A stretch of 64,000 nucleotides of DNA from JAPLDP01 sp964628285 (lineage in GTDB: Bacteria; Bacteroidota; Bacteroidia; Bacteroidales; JAGONC01): positions 62,001 through 126,000 of the forward strand of contig CAZVNP010000002.1 in the NCBI GenBank assembly GCA_964628285.1, read 5' to 3'. The translations under genes and the position numbers were made by a program. A model generated the notes under the pieces. The model ran no database searches and was not told the DNA's origin. It saw only the letters and a list, made by a program, of their open reading frames with translations. How positions within the stretch are numbered: position 1 is the first letter of the stretch; every line of letters starts with the position of its first letter. This document shows positions 16,065 to 26,516 of this stretch, piece after piece.

Positions 16065-18338
16065 TTATTTCTCGGTACAGCACTGGGCATCTATCACGGC
16101 GACATTAACCAGGTTGACGATCTCGGACACCGTGGCGCCCATCTGAACGATGTACACTGGTTTTCTCAAGCCGTTGAGGATAGGCCCTATCACCTCAAAT
16201 TTCCCCACCTCCTGCATGAGCTTATAGGCGATGTTGCCGGCGGTCAGATAGGGGAATATCAGAACATTGGCAGGGCCTTCCACCAGTTTCGAGAAGGGGA
16301 AATCCTCCTTCAGTATCTCATTGTTCAAAGCGTAATTGGCCTGCATCTCACCGTCGACGATGAGGTCGGGATAATCCCTGTGCAGGATGGCTATGGCCTG
16401 GCGTTGCATCTCAGGTATACGGCCGGGGTTGGATCCGAAGTTGGAATAAGATACAAAGGCGACCCTGGGTTTGATGAGGAACTGCTTCACCGCCTTGATG
16501 GTCTGCAGGGTGATCTCGATCAGGTCATTCTCAGTAGGATTCTTGGTGACCGTGCAGTCGGCGAAAAACAAAGGACCTTCTTTCGTCATGACGATGTACA
16601 TTCCTGTGACCAGCGTCGCGCCCTCTCTTTTACCAATGATATCGAGAACGGGATTGAGTTGGTCAAGATAATGCCGTGTCAGACCCGACACCATGGCGTC
16701 GGCGAAACCGTTTTCGACGAGCATGGGCGCGAAATAGTTACGGTGCAGCATCATATCACGCGCTGCAATAAGGTTGACACCTTTCCTTTGCAGCTTAGCA
16801 AATAATAGGTCGGCAAAATGATGCCGCAGTTCTTTCTGCTCCGGTGTCCTCGGATCGATGATCTCCACTCCTTCCAGTTCGAGGGCATTTTGCTGTATGA
16901 TGTCATAGATCACCTGAACGTTGCCCAGGAGTATGGGGCGTGCAATGTTTTCATTGAGGACGATCTCGGCCGCCTTGAGCATCTTGTAATTTTCGGCTTC
17001 GGCGAACACGACGCGTTTGGGATCCTGCCGTGCCCGTGTTCTGATCTGCCGTATCAAAGCGTTGCTGGTGCCCAGGCGTTTGTTCAGTTCTTCCACGTAA
17101 GCTTCCCAGTCGGTAATGGGCTTCTTGGCCACGCCTGACTCCATGGCTGCTTTGGCTACTGCCGGGGCCACCCTGCTGATCAACCTGGGATCCATGGGTT
17201 TGGGGATGAGATAGTCGCGGCCGAAACTCAGGTTGGTGGTCTGGTAAGCCACATTGACCTCTTCCGGAACGGGTTCGCGGGCGAGAGCCGCCAGAGCATG
17301 GGCGGCGGCCAGCTTCATCCCATCATTGATGACGGTAGCCCTGACATCCAGAGCGCCTCTGAAGATAAAAGGAAAGCCCAGCACATTGTTGATCTGGTTG
17401 GGATAATCGGAACGGCCCGTGGCCATGAGAATATCATCGCGAACCGAGGTGGCTTCCTCATAGGTGATCTCAGGAACAGGATTGGCAAGGGCAAATACAA
17501 TGGGATCCTTGGCCATTGTCAGCAGGAGCTCCTTTTTAAGAACTCCTGCCACCGACAGACCCAGGAACATATCCGCGCCTTTGATGGCTTCTTCCAGGGT
17601 ATGCACATTTTTATCCGTGGCAAACTGCTGCTTGACCTTATTCATGTCGGTGCGGTCTTTATGCAGCACACCCTTGCTGTCGAGCATGATGATATTTTCA
17701 GGTTTCACGCCCAGCATGATATAGAGGCGGGTACATGAAATAGCCGCGGCACCGGCTCCATTGACGACGATTTTTATCTCATCAATTTTTTTCTTGTTGA
17801 TGTCAATGGCATTCAGCAGTCCCGCAGCCGTGATGATGGCGGTGCCGTGCTGATCGTCGTGCATGACCGGGATATTTAAAGCCGCCTTTATCCTGTCTTC
17901 TATCTCAAAGCATTCGGGAGCCTTGATGTCTTCAAGATTGATGCCCCCGAAGGTGGGCGCTATCAACAACACCGTTTCGACAAACTTGTCAATATCCTTT
18001 GTGTCCACTTCGATATCGAAAACATCAATATCGGCAAAAACCTTAAACAGAAGTCCTTTACCTTCCATGACCGGTTTCCCGGCGTCAGCTCCTATGTCAC
18101 CCAGGCCAAGGACTGCGGTACCGTTTGAAATGACGGCCACCAGGTTGCCTTTAGCCGTGTACTTATAAATGTCGTCAGGATTTTTTTGTATTTCCAGGCA
18201 CGGTTTGGCCACGCCAGGCGTATAGGCCAGGGCCAGATCCCTCTGCGTAGCGTAAGGCTTTGTCGGTATGACCTCTATCTTACCCGGCCTGCCAAGCGAA
18301 TGGTAAAGCAGGGCATCTTTCCTAATGTTTGGATCCAT
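16065..18338 (-). CDS. maeB: NADP-dependent malic enzyme with phosphotransacetylase domain
   Basis: The 757-residue product has two parts. Residues 1-430 are malic enzyme (DALLYHSLGRPGKIEVIPTK, YTPGVAKPCLEI, GDIGADAGKPVMEGK, metal site MHDDQHGTAII, NADP site VVNGAGAAAISCTRLY). Residues 430-757 resemble phosphotransacetylase (RVVFAEAENYKML, MVSGLTRHY, ending MGATVSEIVNLVNVAVIDA). In known MaeB enzymes the PTA-like part is regulatory, sensing acetyl-CoA, and not catalytic. It decarboxylates malate to pyruvate with NADPH formation. I chose the ATG at 18338 (MDPNIRKDAL); the frame extends 26 codons upstream with an unlikely sequence. Confidence 0.96.
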   Translation of the reverse strand: MDPNIRKDALLYHSLGRPGKIEVIPTKPYATQRDLALAYTPGVAKPCLEIQKNPDDIYKYTAKGNLVAVISNGTAVLGLGDIGADAGKPVMEGKGLLFKVFADIDVFDIEVDTKDIDKFVETVLLIAPTFGGINLEDIKAPECFEIEDRIKAALNIPVMHDDQHGTAIITAAGLLNAIDINKKKIDEIKIVVNGAGAAAISCTRLYIMLGVKPENIIMLDSKGVLHKDRTDMNKVKQQFATDKNVHTLEEAIKGADMFLGLSVAGVLKKELLLTMAKDPIVFALANPVPEITYEEATSVRDDILMATGRSDYPNQINNVLGFPFIFRGALDVRATVINDGMKLAAAHALAALAREPVPEEVNVAYQTTNLSFGRDYLIPKPMDPRLISRVAPAVAKAAMESGVAKKPITDWEAYVEELNKRLGTSNALIRQIRTRARQDPKRVVFAEAENYKMLKAAEIVLNENIARPILLGNVQVIYDIIQQNALELEGVEIIDPRTPEQKELRHHFADLLFAKLQRKGVNLIAARDMMLHRNYFAPMLVENGFADAMVSGLTRHYLDQLNPVLDIIGKREGATLVTGMYIVMTKEGPLFFADCTVTKNPTENDLIEITLQTIKAVKQFLIKPRVAFVSYSNFGSNPGRIPEMQRQAIAILHRDYPDLIVDGEMQANYALNNEILKEDFPFSKLVEGPANVLIFPYLTAGNIAYKLMQEVGKFEVIGPILNGLRKPVYIVQMGATVSEIVNLVNVAVIDAQCCTEK

Positions 18339-18379
18339 GATGATTGTATTTAAAAGTAATCTGCAGTTGTTACAACGGG

Positions 18380-18387
18380 CAAATCTA
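18380..18387 (-). promoter_or_regulatory. Candidate -7 box upstream of maeB
   Basis: TAGATTTG on the minus strand, 41 bp before the chosen maeB start, fits TAnnTTTG. Its position supports the 18338 start, because a start at 18416 would lie upstream of this box. Confidence 0.4.
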
Positions 18388-18451
18388 ATAATATTATTGT
18401 TAAAATAATAACACATGGGTTTTTTTCTTCGGCAGGTATTCTGCCACCTTC

Positions 18452-18481
18452 TTGGAGGTACGGATTAAAATTGTATTTTTG
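18452..18481 (+). promoter_or_regulatory. Promoter of ruvA
   Basis: TTG (18452-18454) and TATTTTTG (18474-18481) are separated by 19 bp, matching the Bacteroidota -33/-7 promoter. The ruvA ATG follows 26 bp later. Confidence 0.6.
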
Positions 18482-18507
18482 CGACTTTCAACATAAGACA
18501 GATCATA

Positions 18508-19113
18508 ATGTATTCATTTATAGAAGGGAACCTGGATGAAATCACCCCCACCTATGCGGTCATCCATTCTTATGGCATAGGATATTTCATAAACATCTCC
18601 CTGCACACCTATACCCAGATCAAGGAAATGAGGCAATGCCGTTTGTTTATCCACCTTGTGGTCAGGGTGGATGCCCTGATACTTTTTGGTTTTGCCGACC
18701 AGGAGGAGCGTAAACTTTTCCGTGATTTAATAGCCGTGACGGGTATAGGTCCCAACACCGCCCGCGTTATTCTCTCTTCCCTGTCACCGCCGGAGCTGGT
18801 GCATGCCGTCGTCACCGGCAATGTCACCCTGCTTCAGCGGGTAAAAGGAATAGGTACCAAAACGGCCCAGCGAATCGTTTTAGATCTGAAAGACAAGCTG
18901 TCAAAAGTACCGGCCGGGAAGGAATTTTCAACAGATTTGCACAATAGAGCCCGTGAAGAAGCGTTATCAGGTTTAACCATGCTGGGGTTCAATAAGCAAG
19001 TTGTTGAGAAAACTCTGGATAAAATACTTAACTCTCCTGCCCTTCTGCAAGGCCGGGAGCCAGGAGCGCTTTCGGTGGAAGAATTAATAAAGCTTTCACT
19101 GCAGATGCTTTGA
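18508..19113 (+). CDS. ruvA: Holliday junction branch migration protein RuvA
   Basis: The 201-residue product has the three RuvA domains: the N-terminal OB fold (MYSFIEGNLDEITPTYAVI), two helix-hairpin-helix motifs (LIAVTGIGPNTARVILSSL and LQRVKGIGTKTAQRIVLDL), and the flexible linker plus C-terminal RuvB-binding helices (EEALSGLTMLGFNKQVVEKTL). RuvA tetramers hold Holliday junctions and recruit RuvB. sprA follows after 46 bp on the same strand. The ruvA-sprA adjacency is a gene order I associate with this phylum. Confidence 0.97.
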   Translation: MYSFIEGNLDEITPTYAVIHSYGIGYFINISLHTYTQIKEMRQCRLFIHLVVRVDALILFGFADQEERKLFRDLIAVTGIGPNTARVILSSLSPPELVHAVVTGNVTLLQRVKGIGTKTAQRIVLDLKDKLSKVPAGKEFSTDLHNRAREEALSGLTMLGFNKQVVEKTLDKILNSPALLQGREPGALSVEELIKLSLQML

Positions 19114-19159
19114 TCAAACCGGGGTCACGAAGTAGAATCAGAATAACGGGGACTTTCTT

Positions 19160-22100
19160 TTGGAGAACAATACTAAGATCATAAAAATATTTTGTTCTGT
19201 TCTGATTATGGTTTTTGTCGTTCCGGTACTGGCGACAAAAACCATGTCGACCGACACTCCGCCGTTAGCACCCTTCCCTGCCCCTCTCTTACAATCCGAC
19301 AGCATTGTACGGGGCGATACCACCCATCTGCCTTACCCCTTCAAAGATCAAACAGGCTATCCTCTTCTGGATCAAAACACGGAAAACAACCTTTACCTGA
19401 AATTGCCGCCAAACATTACCAACGATGTTGAATACGACCGTCAGAACAACCAGTACATCCTGCAGAGCAAAATTGGCAACATGAACTACCGTGAGCCGGT
19501 GCCGATGCCCTTCAAGGATTACCTGGAGTATAACCAGCAGCAGGCTCTTGACAATTACTGGCGGCAGAGGGCTAAAACGGTCGGCTCCACGCAGCGCCGT
19601 GGCATTCTGCCACAGATACATATCGGCGGTGAAGTGTTCGACCGTATCTTCGGCAGCAGCACCATCGACATACGCCCCCAGGGCTCGGCGGAGCTCATCT
19701 TCGGCGTCCTGCACAATACCCGCAACGACCCTTCCCTCAGCGTCAGGCAAAGAAGAACCACCAACTTTGATTTCCAGGAAAAGATACAGATGAACGTCAT
19801 CGCCAAAATCGGCGATAAGATCGAGTTCAACACCAACTATAATACCGAGGCCACTTTTGAATTTGAGAACAAACTGAAGCTGCGGTATGAAGGCAAAGAA
19901 GATGAGATCATCAAGCTGATCGAGGCCGGCGATGTCACCCTGCCTTTGAACAGCACCCTGATCACGGGCAGCCAGAGCCTCTTCGGCATCAAAACCCAGC
20001 TGCAGTTCGGCAGGGCCACCGTCACCGCCGTGTATTCGGAACAGAAAAGCCAGACCAGCAGCGTGCGGGTGGAAGGAGGCGCTCAAACAACCCCTTACAG
20101 CGTCCGTGCCGACGAGTATGAGGAAGACAAACATTTCTTCCTGGCCCAGTATTTCAGGGATCATTATGAAGAAGGTCTGGCCCGGTTACCTATTATCAGT
20201 TCCGCTGTCAATATCACCAAAATAGAGGTATGGGTGACTAATATCGGACCCGCTGTCGAGGAAAACAGAAATATCGTCGCTTTCGCCGACATGGGTGAAA
20301 GCGAGCCCTTCAATCCGAATATTCATCCTGTTGCAGGGGCCTCCATTTACCCTTCCTCCTTTTCCAATGACCTGGTTCTGCAGCTTGATACGGCGCAGAT
20401 CAGGAACATCAACACTGTGAGCAATTACCTGAACGCCCATCCCGACAATTTCATCTCCGGTGTTGATTATGAAAAGGTGGAAAGTGCCCGCAAGCTGAAG
20501 TCCAATGAATATTCCTTTAACAGCAAACTCGGTTTCATTTCACTGAACACCTCCCTGACAGCCGACCAGGTGCTGGCGGTGGCCTTTCAGTATACGGTTA
20601 TCGGCATCGACAGTGTGTTTCAGGTGGGGGAACTGTCGGACCAGGGTATCGCCCCACCGGGGTGCCTGATGGTCAAGCTGCTTAAAAGCACCGCCGTGAA
20701 CACCCGGATACCGCTGTGGAACCTGATGATGAAAAACGTATACTCCATCGGAGCCTACCAGGTCAATTCACAGGATTTTATCCTGAATATCCTGTATGCC
20801 GGTAATGAGAACGCCGTTCCCACAGGCTACCTGACGGAAGGTCCCGACGGGGTGAAAGGAGTGCCCCTGATACAGGTCCTGAACCTTGACAACCTCGATC
20901 CCCAGCTCAATCCTCCCAGCGACGGGCTGTTCGACTTCATCGACAACGCCGCCACGCGTGGCGGCACCGTACAATCCAACAACGGAAGGATCTATTTCAC
21001 CGTCCTCGAGCCCTTCGGCAGCTACCTCCGGAAAAAATTCGGCGACGACACCCCGCTGGCCGACAAATATTGCTATGACTCCCTCTATACGCTGACCAAG
21101 TACGAAGCCCAGCAATACCCCGAGCGGAATAAATTCACCATCGCAGGAGTTTATAAATCCGCTGCCGGCTCGGAAATATCCCTCAATGCCATCAATATCC
21201 CCCAGGGCTCGGTAAGGGTGACCGCCGGCGGCATACCCCTGACGGAAAACGTGGATTATACTGTCGATTACACCCTTGGGCGCGTCAAGATCATCAATGA
21301 GGGTATCCTTAATTCCGGCACCCCCATTGATATCTCGCTGGAAAACAATTCCATGTTCCAGATCCAGACACAACGTCTGATGGGTCTGCACCTGGATTAC
21401 CTCGTCAATAAGAACCTCAGCATTGGGGGCACGTTATTGAATCTGAGCGAACGGCCGCTGACACAGAAAACCAATTATGGCGACGATCCCATTTCCAATA
21501 CGATGGTGGGTGTGGACTTCAATTACCAGAAGGAGACCCCCTTCATCACCAAGCTTGTCGACAAGCTGCCCTTCATCAGTACCAAAGCACCCTCTGTGGT
21601 CACCATCACCGGTGAGGCCGCCCAATTTATCCCGGGGCATTCAAGAGCCATCGGTAAAGCAGGCACATCCTATATCGATGACTTCGAAGGAAGCAAGTCG
21701 ACCATCGACCTGAAGAATTACAGCACGTGGTTTCTGTCAAGCACCCCTCAGGATCCGTCACGGTTTCCCGAAGCCCTGCTCTCCAACGATCCGGATTACG
21801 GCTATAACAGGGCCAAACTGGCATGGTACATCATCGACCCCCTCTTTTACCAGAAATCGGGCAACCTCAAACCCAAGAACATCAGCAGCGATACGCTCTC
21901 GAATAATTATGTCCGCTATGTCCCGGAGAGTGAGCTCTTTCCCAAAAAACAATTCCCCAACGGGCAGCCCATGAACCTGGCCGTTTTCAACCTGGCTTTT
22001 TACCCTTCCGACCGTGGGCCGTACAATTACGATGTGGAGCCTACGGGTTATTCAGCCGGCCTCAGGAAGGACGGCCACCTCAATGCCCCCACTTCACGCT

Positions 22101-25100
22101 GGGGCGGCATCATGCGTGAAATTGAAACGCCCGATTTTCAGTCGACCAATGTTGAGTACATTGAATTCTGGCTCATGGATCCCTTTACCGAGGGCTCCAT
22201 GAACGACGGTTCGGGAGGCAAGCTGTATTTCCACCTCGGCGATATCAGCGAGGATATCCTGAAAGACTCACGTAAAAGCTTCGAAAACGGCCTTCCCACC
22301 TCCCCACAGATACAATATGTCGACACCACCATCTGGGGCCGGATACCCACACAACAGGCTCTCGTCAATTCCTTCGACAATAATCCGACATCACGGCAAT
22401 ACCAGGATGTCGGGTATGACGGCCTGGGGGACGAAGATGAACGCAGTTTCTTCCAGAATACTTACCTCGAAAGGATTTACAAGTATTTCAACGGAACCAA
22501 CAACGACGCCTATGCCAACGCTTTCATCGATCCTTCAGGTGATGATTATCATTATTTCAGGGGCAGCGATTATGATAATGATCCGAAATACGGCAGCATC
22601 CTGGAGCGATACAAGCAATTCAACGGTGTGGAAGGCAACTCACCCAGCGATCAGCAAAATCCTGAAAGTTATCCCACCTCTTATACGCAGTTACCTAACG
22701 TTGAAGATATCAACAACGACAACACCCTCAGCGAGGCGGAACGCTACTTCGAATATGTCGTCGATCTCGACACGGCCCACATGAAGGTCGGCGAAAATTT
22801 CATCACCGACAAGCGGGTGGCCACCGATATCCAGCTCGATAACGGAAAAAAGGGACAGGTGACATGGTACCAGTTCAAGATACCCATCACCAATCCCGAA
22901 AGAATCGTGGGTAACATCGAGAATTTCCAGTCGATACGTTTTATGCGGATGGTGCTGACCGGTTTCAGCCAGCCCATCGTGCTTCGTTTTGCCACCCTGG
23001 AGCTGGTCAGGGGGGAATGGCGCCGCTATGAGTATGACCTGCTTAATCCCGGAGAATATATCCCCGATGATGAACAAAACCAGACGGTCTTTAATATCAG
23101 CACCGTCAGTCTGGAAGAGAACGGCGACAGGGAGCCCATCCCCTATGTCATACCCCCCGGCATTGAGCGTGAGATCAACCTGGGCACCACCAACCTGCAG
23201 CAACTGAATGAACAATCGATCAACTACCAGATATGTAACCTCATCGATGGGGATGCAAGGGCCGCCTATAAGACCACCGATTTTGACCTGAGGTATTACA
23301 AGCACCTTCAAATGTATATCCATGCCGAAGATGCCGATCCTCGGCAATCCATAAAGAACGGCGACCTGACCGTTTTCGTCAGGCTCGGCACCGATTTCAC
23401 CCAGAATTATTATGAGTACGAGTTGCCGCTGACCTTCACCCCCTGGTATACCAGTGATGCCGATCTGATCTGGCCCGAGGCCAACCGGATGGATATCGAG
23501 CTGGACAAGCTGGTCAACGCCAAAGTGGCACGTAATGATGCCATCAATGCGAACACCTGGGCGTCGGCCTCACAACCGTATATCGTCTATGACGGTAAGA
23601 ATAAAATCACGGTGGTGGGATCGCCCAGCATCAGCGATGTCAAGGCCATCATGATCGGGGTTCGCAATCCCAAAAAGGAGCTGACAGGGAGTGATGATGA
23701 TGCCGAGGCCAAGTGTGCCGAAATCTGGATCGATGAGTTAAGGCTCACCGACTTTGACGATAAATCGGGATGGGCTGCTACGGCGCGTATGAGTGCCAAC
23801 CTGGCCGACCTGGGCAACATCATACTCGGAGGCCTTCACAGCACCCCCGGCTTCGGCAGCATCGAGAAAAAAGTGAACCAGCGCCAGAAAGAAGCTGTTA
23901 CCCAGTTCGATATCGCCACCAACTTAGAGCTGGGTAAGTTCTTCCCGCCCACCTGGGGCGTGCGCATACCCATGCATTATGATTACTCACAGACCATCAG
24001 CAATCCGCAATATAATCCCCTGGATCCCGACGTCCTTTTCAACGAAGAACTTAAACACCTCAACAAAGCCCAGAGAGATTCTCTCAAACTCCGATCTCAG
24101 GAAGTGATCAAAAGGAAAAACATCAATTTCATCAATGTGCGTAAGGACAGAATGGGAGCCTCATCAAATGTCTACCCATGGAATATTGAAAATTTCAACG
24201 TCACTTACGCCTATCAGGAGATATATCAGAGGAGTCAGGATGTTGAGTATGACTTTCAGAAGAAATACAGGGGGGGACTGGGGTACACCTATTCCATCAG
24301 TCCCAAGAATGTGACACCGTTCGCCAAGATTGGCTTCCTGAAATCGAAAACCCTTGTTTTGATCAGGGACTTCAACTTTTACTATCTGCCTAAACTCTTC
24401 AGTTTCAGGACAGAGATGAACAGGCAATACAATGAGCGCAAGCTCCGGAACAAATCCACCGCCCTCATCCTGATACAACCGACCTATACCAAAAAATGGG
24501 ACTGGCTCAGGGCTTATGACCTCAAGTTTGATCTTACACGCAACCTGAAACTGGATTATACGGCCACGGCCAACGCTTATATTAACGAGCCGCCGGGAGT
24601 CATCGATAAAAATTCGGCCGACTGGGGGGCCTACAAGGATTCGGTCTGGTCGGAGATTTCCCATTTCGGGACAATGGACCTGTTCACGCAAAACCTGGAT
24701 GTCAACTATACCGTTCCGATCAATAAACTCCCTCTTCTTGACTGGGTCAATGCCACCGTCAGGTATGGCAGCATATACCGCTGGAAAGCCTCGCCCTTAT
24801 CCATACAGCAGATCATGGGCAACACCGTCGATAACAACCAGACCATCGCCCTGAATGGCGGGGTAAGGCTATCGAACCTTTACAACAAAATAGGGTTCCT
24901 GAAAAAACTCAATCAAAAAGCACCGCCCAAAGGCAGGAAACCGCCGCCGGTAAAAGGTAAAGAAGTCAAAGGCCCCGAGGCAACACCGGCGGCCACAACC
25001 GATACCGCCCAGACCAAACCACGGGTGAACTATTTCAAAATCATCGGCGAGACCTTTGTCAGGATACTGATAGGTATTAAAGATGTCAGCATCACTTATA

Positions 25101-26428
25101 ACCAAAATAACGGCACGACGTTACCCGGGTTTATTCCACAGCCCGACATTCTGGGTATGCGATGGAGCGATATGGCCCCCGGCTGGGGCTTTGTCTTTGG
25201 CAGCCAGGCCGACTTGAGACCACTGGTCGTAAGAAACGGATGGCTCACGGCCGACACGTTGCTCAACAACCCCTACCTCACCAGGGCCGCCACTGATTTT
25301 ACCTACCGGTCGAACATTGAGATTTTACCCGACTTCCGCATCGAAATCACAGGTAACTGGAACAAAAGCCTTAGCCATGAAGAGTACTTTAAAGCCGATG
25401 CCAACGGTGTCTTCAGCTCCTATTCTCCCGTTGACAGAGGCAACTTCAGCATGTCGTACCTGATGCTCAAGACATCTTTTAAAAAGGATGCTGCAGATAA
25501 CACCTCCGCCGTTTTCCAGCAATTTCTCGAGAACCGTAAGGAGATCGCCTTCCGTCTGGCCGAGCAAAACCCCAACTGGAACGGTGAGATCGTCGACTCC
25601 ACAGGTTTCCCGAAAGGATACGGGCCCTCCTCCGTACAGGTCCTGACTCCGGCTTTCCTGGCGGCTTATTCGGGCATCTCCCCTAACAGCGTCTTTCTGG
25701 GCATGTTCCCTAAAATACCGTACCCCAACTGGCGCCTCACTTACAACGGTCTCAACAAATTGGAATTCTTCAAGAAATTCCTCCGCTCCATCAATATCAC
25801 ACATGCCTACCGTTCGACATACAATGTGGCGTCGTTTGTATCCAACCTTGACTATAAGGAGAACCTGAGCTACCCGGGCTATCCGTCCACTTTTGATGAC
25901 GCGGGTAACTATATCCCGCCGTACCGCATCGACCTCATATCGCTCACCGAGCAGTTTGCTCCTTTGATCAGTTTCGATATGACCTGGTATAACAGCCTGC
26001 TGACGCGCATAGAGGTGGGACGGTCGCGCAATCTCTCGCTGAGTTTTGTCAACAACCAGCTGACCGAGGTGGTCAGCAACGAATATATTGTCGGTCTGGG
26101 TTACCGCTTCAAGGATGTTGAGTTTAACATCACATCGCTGGGAGGAAAAGGCAAAAAAACAAGAATGAAAAGCGACCTGAACATCAAGGTGGATTTTTCA
26201 CTGAAAAACAACAAAACCATACTCCGCCGCATTGACGAGGATTATAACCTGATATCCAGCGGACAAAAAGTCTATTCCATCAATACCTCGGCTGATTACA
26301 TGATCAATGAGCGTCTCAACATCCGCCTGTATTTCGATACTACCATCAATGACCCATACACTTCCAATCAATTTAAAAATTCAACCACACGGGGAGGGAT
26401 AAGCCTGCGTTTCACCCTTGCACAATAG
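19160..26428 (+). CDS. sprA: Cell surface protein SprA, T9SS outer-membrane translocon
   Basis: This 2422-residue protein is the giant beta-barrel translocon of the type IX secretion system (SprA/Sov), needed for secretion and gliding in the phylum. Landmarks are RDNYWRQRAK-like N-terminal text, QGSAELIFGVLHNTRNDPSL, NFDFQEKIQMNVIAKIGDKI, YIDDFEGSKSTIDLKNYSTW and a barrel-type C-terminus ending in alternating strands (RGGISLRFTLAQ). The only start giving a full signal peptide (KIIKIFCSVLIMVFVVPVLA) is a TTG at 19160. A stop lies a few codons upstream, and the next ATG (19208) would cut into the hydrophobic core. A Pro/Lys-rich low-complexity stretch lies near residues 1920-1955. Confidence 0.95.
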   Translation: MENNTKIIKIFCSVLIMVFVVPVLATKTMSTDTPPLAPFPAPLLQSDSIVRGDTTHLPYPFKDQTGYPLLDQNTENNLYLKLPPNITNDVEYDRQNNQYILQSKIGNMNYREPVPMPFKDYLEYNQQQALDNYWRQRAKTVGSTQRRGILPQIHIGGEVFDRIFGSSTIDIRPQGSAELIFGVLHNTRNDPSLSVRQRRTTNFDFQEKIQMNVIAKIGDKIEFNTNYNTEATFEFENKLKLRYEGKEDEIIKLIEAGDVTLPLNSTLITGSQSLFGIKTQLQFGRATVTAVYSEQKSQTSSVRVEGGAQTTPYSVRADEYEEDKHFFLAQYFRDHYEEGLARLPIISSAVNITKIEVWVTNIGPAVEENRNIVAFADMGESEPFNPNIHPVAGASIYPSSFSNDLVLQLDTAQIRNINTVSNYLNAHPDNFISGVDYEKVESARKLKSNEYSFNSKLGFISLNTSLTADQVLAVAFQYTVIGIDSVFQVGELSDQGIAPPGCLMVKLLKSTAVNTRIPLWNLMMKNVYSIGAYQVNSQDFILNILYAGNENAVPTGYLTEGPDGVKGVPLIQVLNLDNLDPQLNPPSDGLFDFIDNAATRGGTVQSNNGRIYFTVLEPFGSYLRKKFGDDTPLADKYCYDSLYTLTKYEAQQYPERNKFTIAGVYKSAAGSEISLNAINIPQGSVRVTAGGIPLTENVDYTVDYTLGRVKIINEGILNSGTPIDISLENNSMFQIQTQRLMGLHLDYLVNKNLSIGGTLLNLSERPLTQKTNYGDDPISNTMVGVDFNYQKETPFITKLVDKLPFISTKAPSVVTITGEAAQFIPGHSRAIGKAGTSYIDDFEGSKSTIDLKNYSTWFLSSTPQDPSRFPEALLSNDPDYGYNRAKLAWYIIDPLFYQKSGNLKPKNISSDTLSNNYVRYVPESELFPKKQFPNGQPMNLAVFNLAFYPSDRGPYNYDVEPTGYSAGLRKDGHLNAPTSRWGGIMREIETPDFQSTNVEYIEFWLMDPFTEGSMNDGSGGKLYFHLGDISEDILKDSRKSFENGLPTSPQIQYVDTTIWGRIPTQQALVNSFDNNPTSRQYQDVGYDGLGDEDERSFFQNTYLERIYKYFNGTNNDAYANAFIDPSGDDYHYFRGSDYDNDPKYGSILERYKQFNGVEGNSPSDQQNPESYPTSYTQLPNVEDINNDNTLSEAERYFEYVVDLDTAHMKVGENFITDKRVATDIQLDNGKKGQVTWYQFKIPITNPERIVGNIENFQSIRFMRMVLTGFSQPIVLRFATLELVRGEWRRYEYDLLNPGEYIPDDEQNQTVFNISTVSLEENGDREPIPYVIPPGIEREINLGTTNLQQLNEQSINYQICNLIDGDARAAYKTTDFDLRYYKHLQMYIHAEDADPRQSIKNGDLTVFVRLGTDFTQNYYEYELPLTFTPWYTSDADLIWPEANRMDIELDKLVNAKVARNDAINANTWASASQPYIVYDGKNKITVVGSPSISDVKAIMIGVRNPKKELTGSDDDAEAKCAEIWIDELRLTDFDDKSGWAATARMSANLADLGNIILGGLHSTPGFGSIEKKVNQRQKEAVTQFDIATNLELGKFFPPTWGVRIPMHYDYSQTISNPQYNPLDPDVLFNEELKHLNKAQRDSLKLRSQEVIKRKNINFINVRKDRMGASSNVYPWNIENFNVTYAYQEIYQRSQDVEYDFQKKYRGGLGYTYSISPKNVTPFAKIGFLKSKTLVLIRDFNFYYLPKLFSFRTEMNRQYNERKLRNKSTALILIQPTYTKKWDWLRAYDLKFDLTRNLKLDYTATANAYINEPPGVIDKNSADWGAYKDSVWSEISHFGTMDLFTQNLDVNYTVPINKLPLLDWVNATVRYGSIYRWKASPLSIQQIMGNTVDNNQTIALNGGVRLSNLYNKIGFLKKLNQKAPPKGRKPPPVKGKEVKGPEATPAATTDTAQTKPRVNYFKIIGETFVRILIGIKDVSITYNQNNGTTLPGFIPQPDILGMRWSDMAPGWGFVFGSQADLRPLVVRNGWLTADTLLNNPYLTRAATDFTYRSNIEILPDFRIEITGNWNKSLSHEEYFKADANGVFSSYSPVDRGNFSMSYLMLKTSFKKDAADNTSAVFQQFLENRKEIAFRLAEQNPNWNGEIVDSTGFPKGYGPSSVQVLTPAFLAAYSGISPNSVFLGMFPKIPYPNWRLTYNGLNKLEFFKKFLRSINITHAYRSTYNVASFVSNLDYKENLSYPGYPSTFDDAGNYIPPYRIDLISLTEQFAPLISFDMTWYNSLLTRIEVGRSRNLSLSFVNNQLTEVVSNEYIVGLGYRFKDVEFNITSLGGKGKKTRMKSDLNIKVDFSLKNNKTILRRIDEDYNLISSGQKVYSINTSADYMINERLNIRLYFDTTINDPYTSNQFKNSTTRGGISLRFTLAQ

Positions 26429-26456
26429 ATGGGATTCCGAATATTTTCATCTTCCT

Positions 26457-26487
26457 TTTTAACATGACAGATAAATTCATAAATTTG
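26457..26487 (+). promoter_or_regulatory. Candidate promoter of gcvH
   Basis: TTTT (26457-26460) and TAAATTTG (26480-26487) with a 19-bp spacer. The -7 box is a full match to TAnnTTTG; the -33 box differs at one base. Confidence 0.45.
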
Positions 26488-26516
26488 ACCACCAAATAAA
26501 ACTTAAAATATTAACT

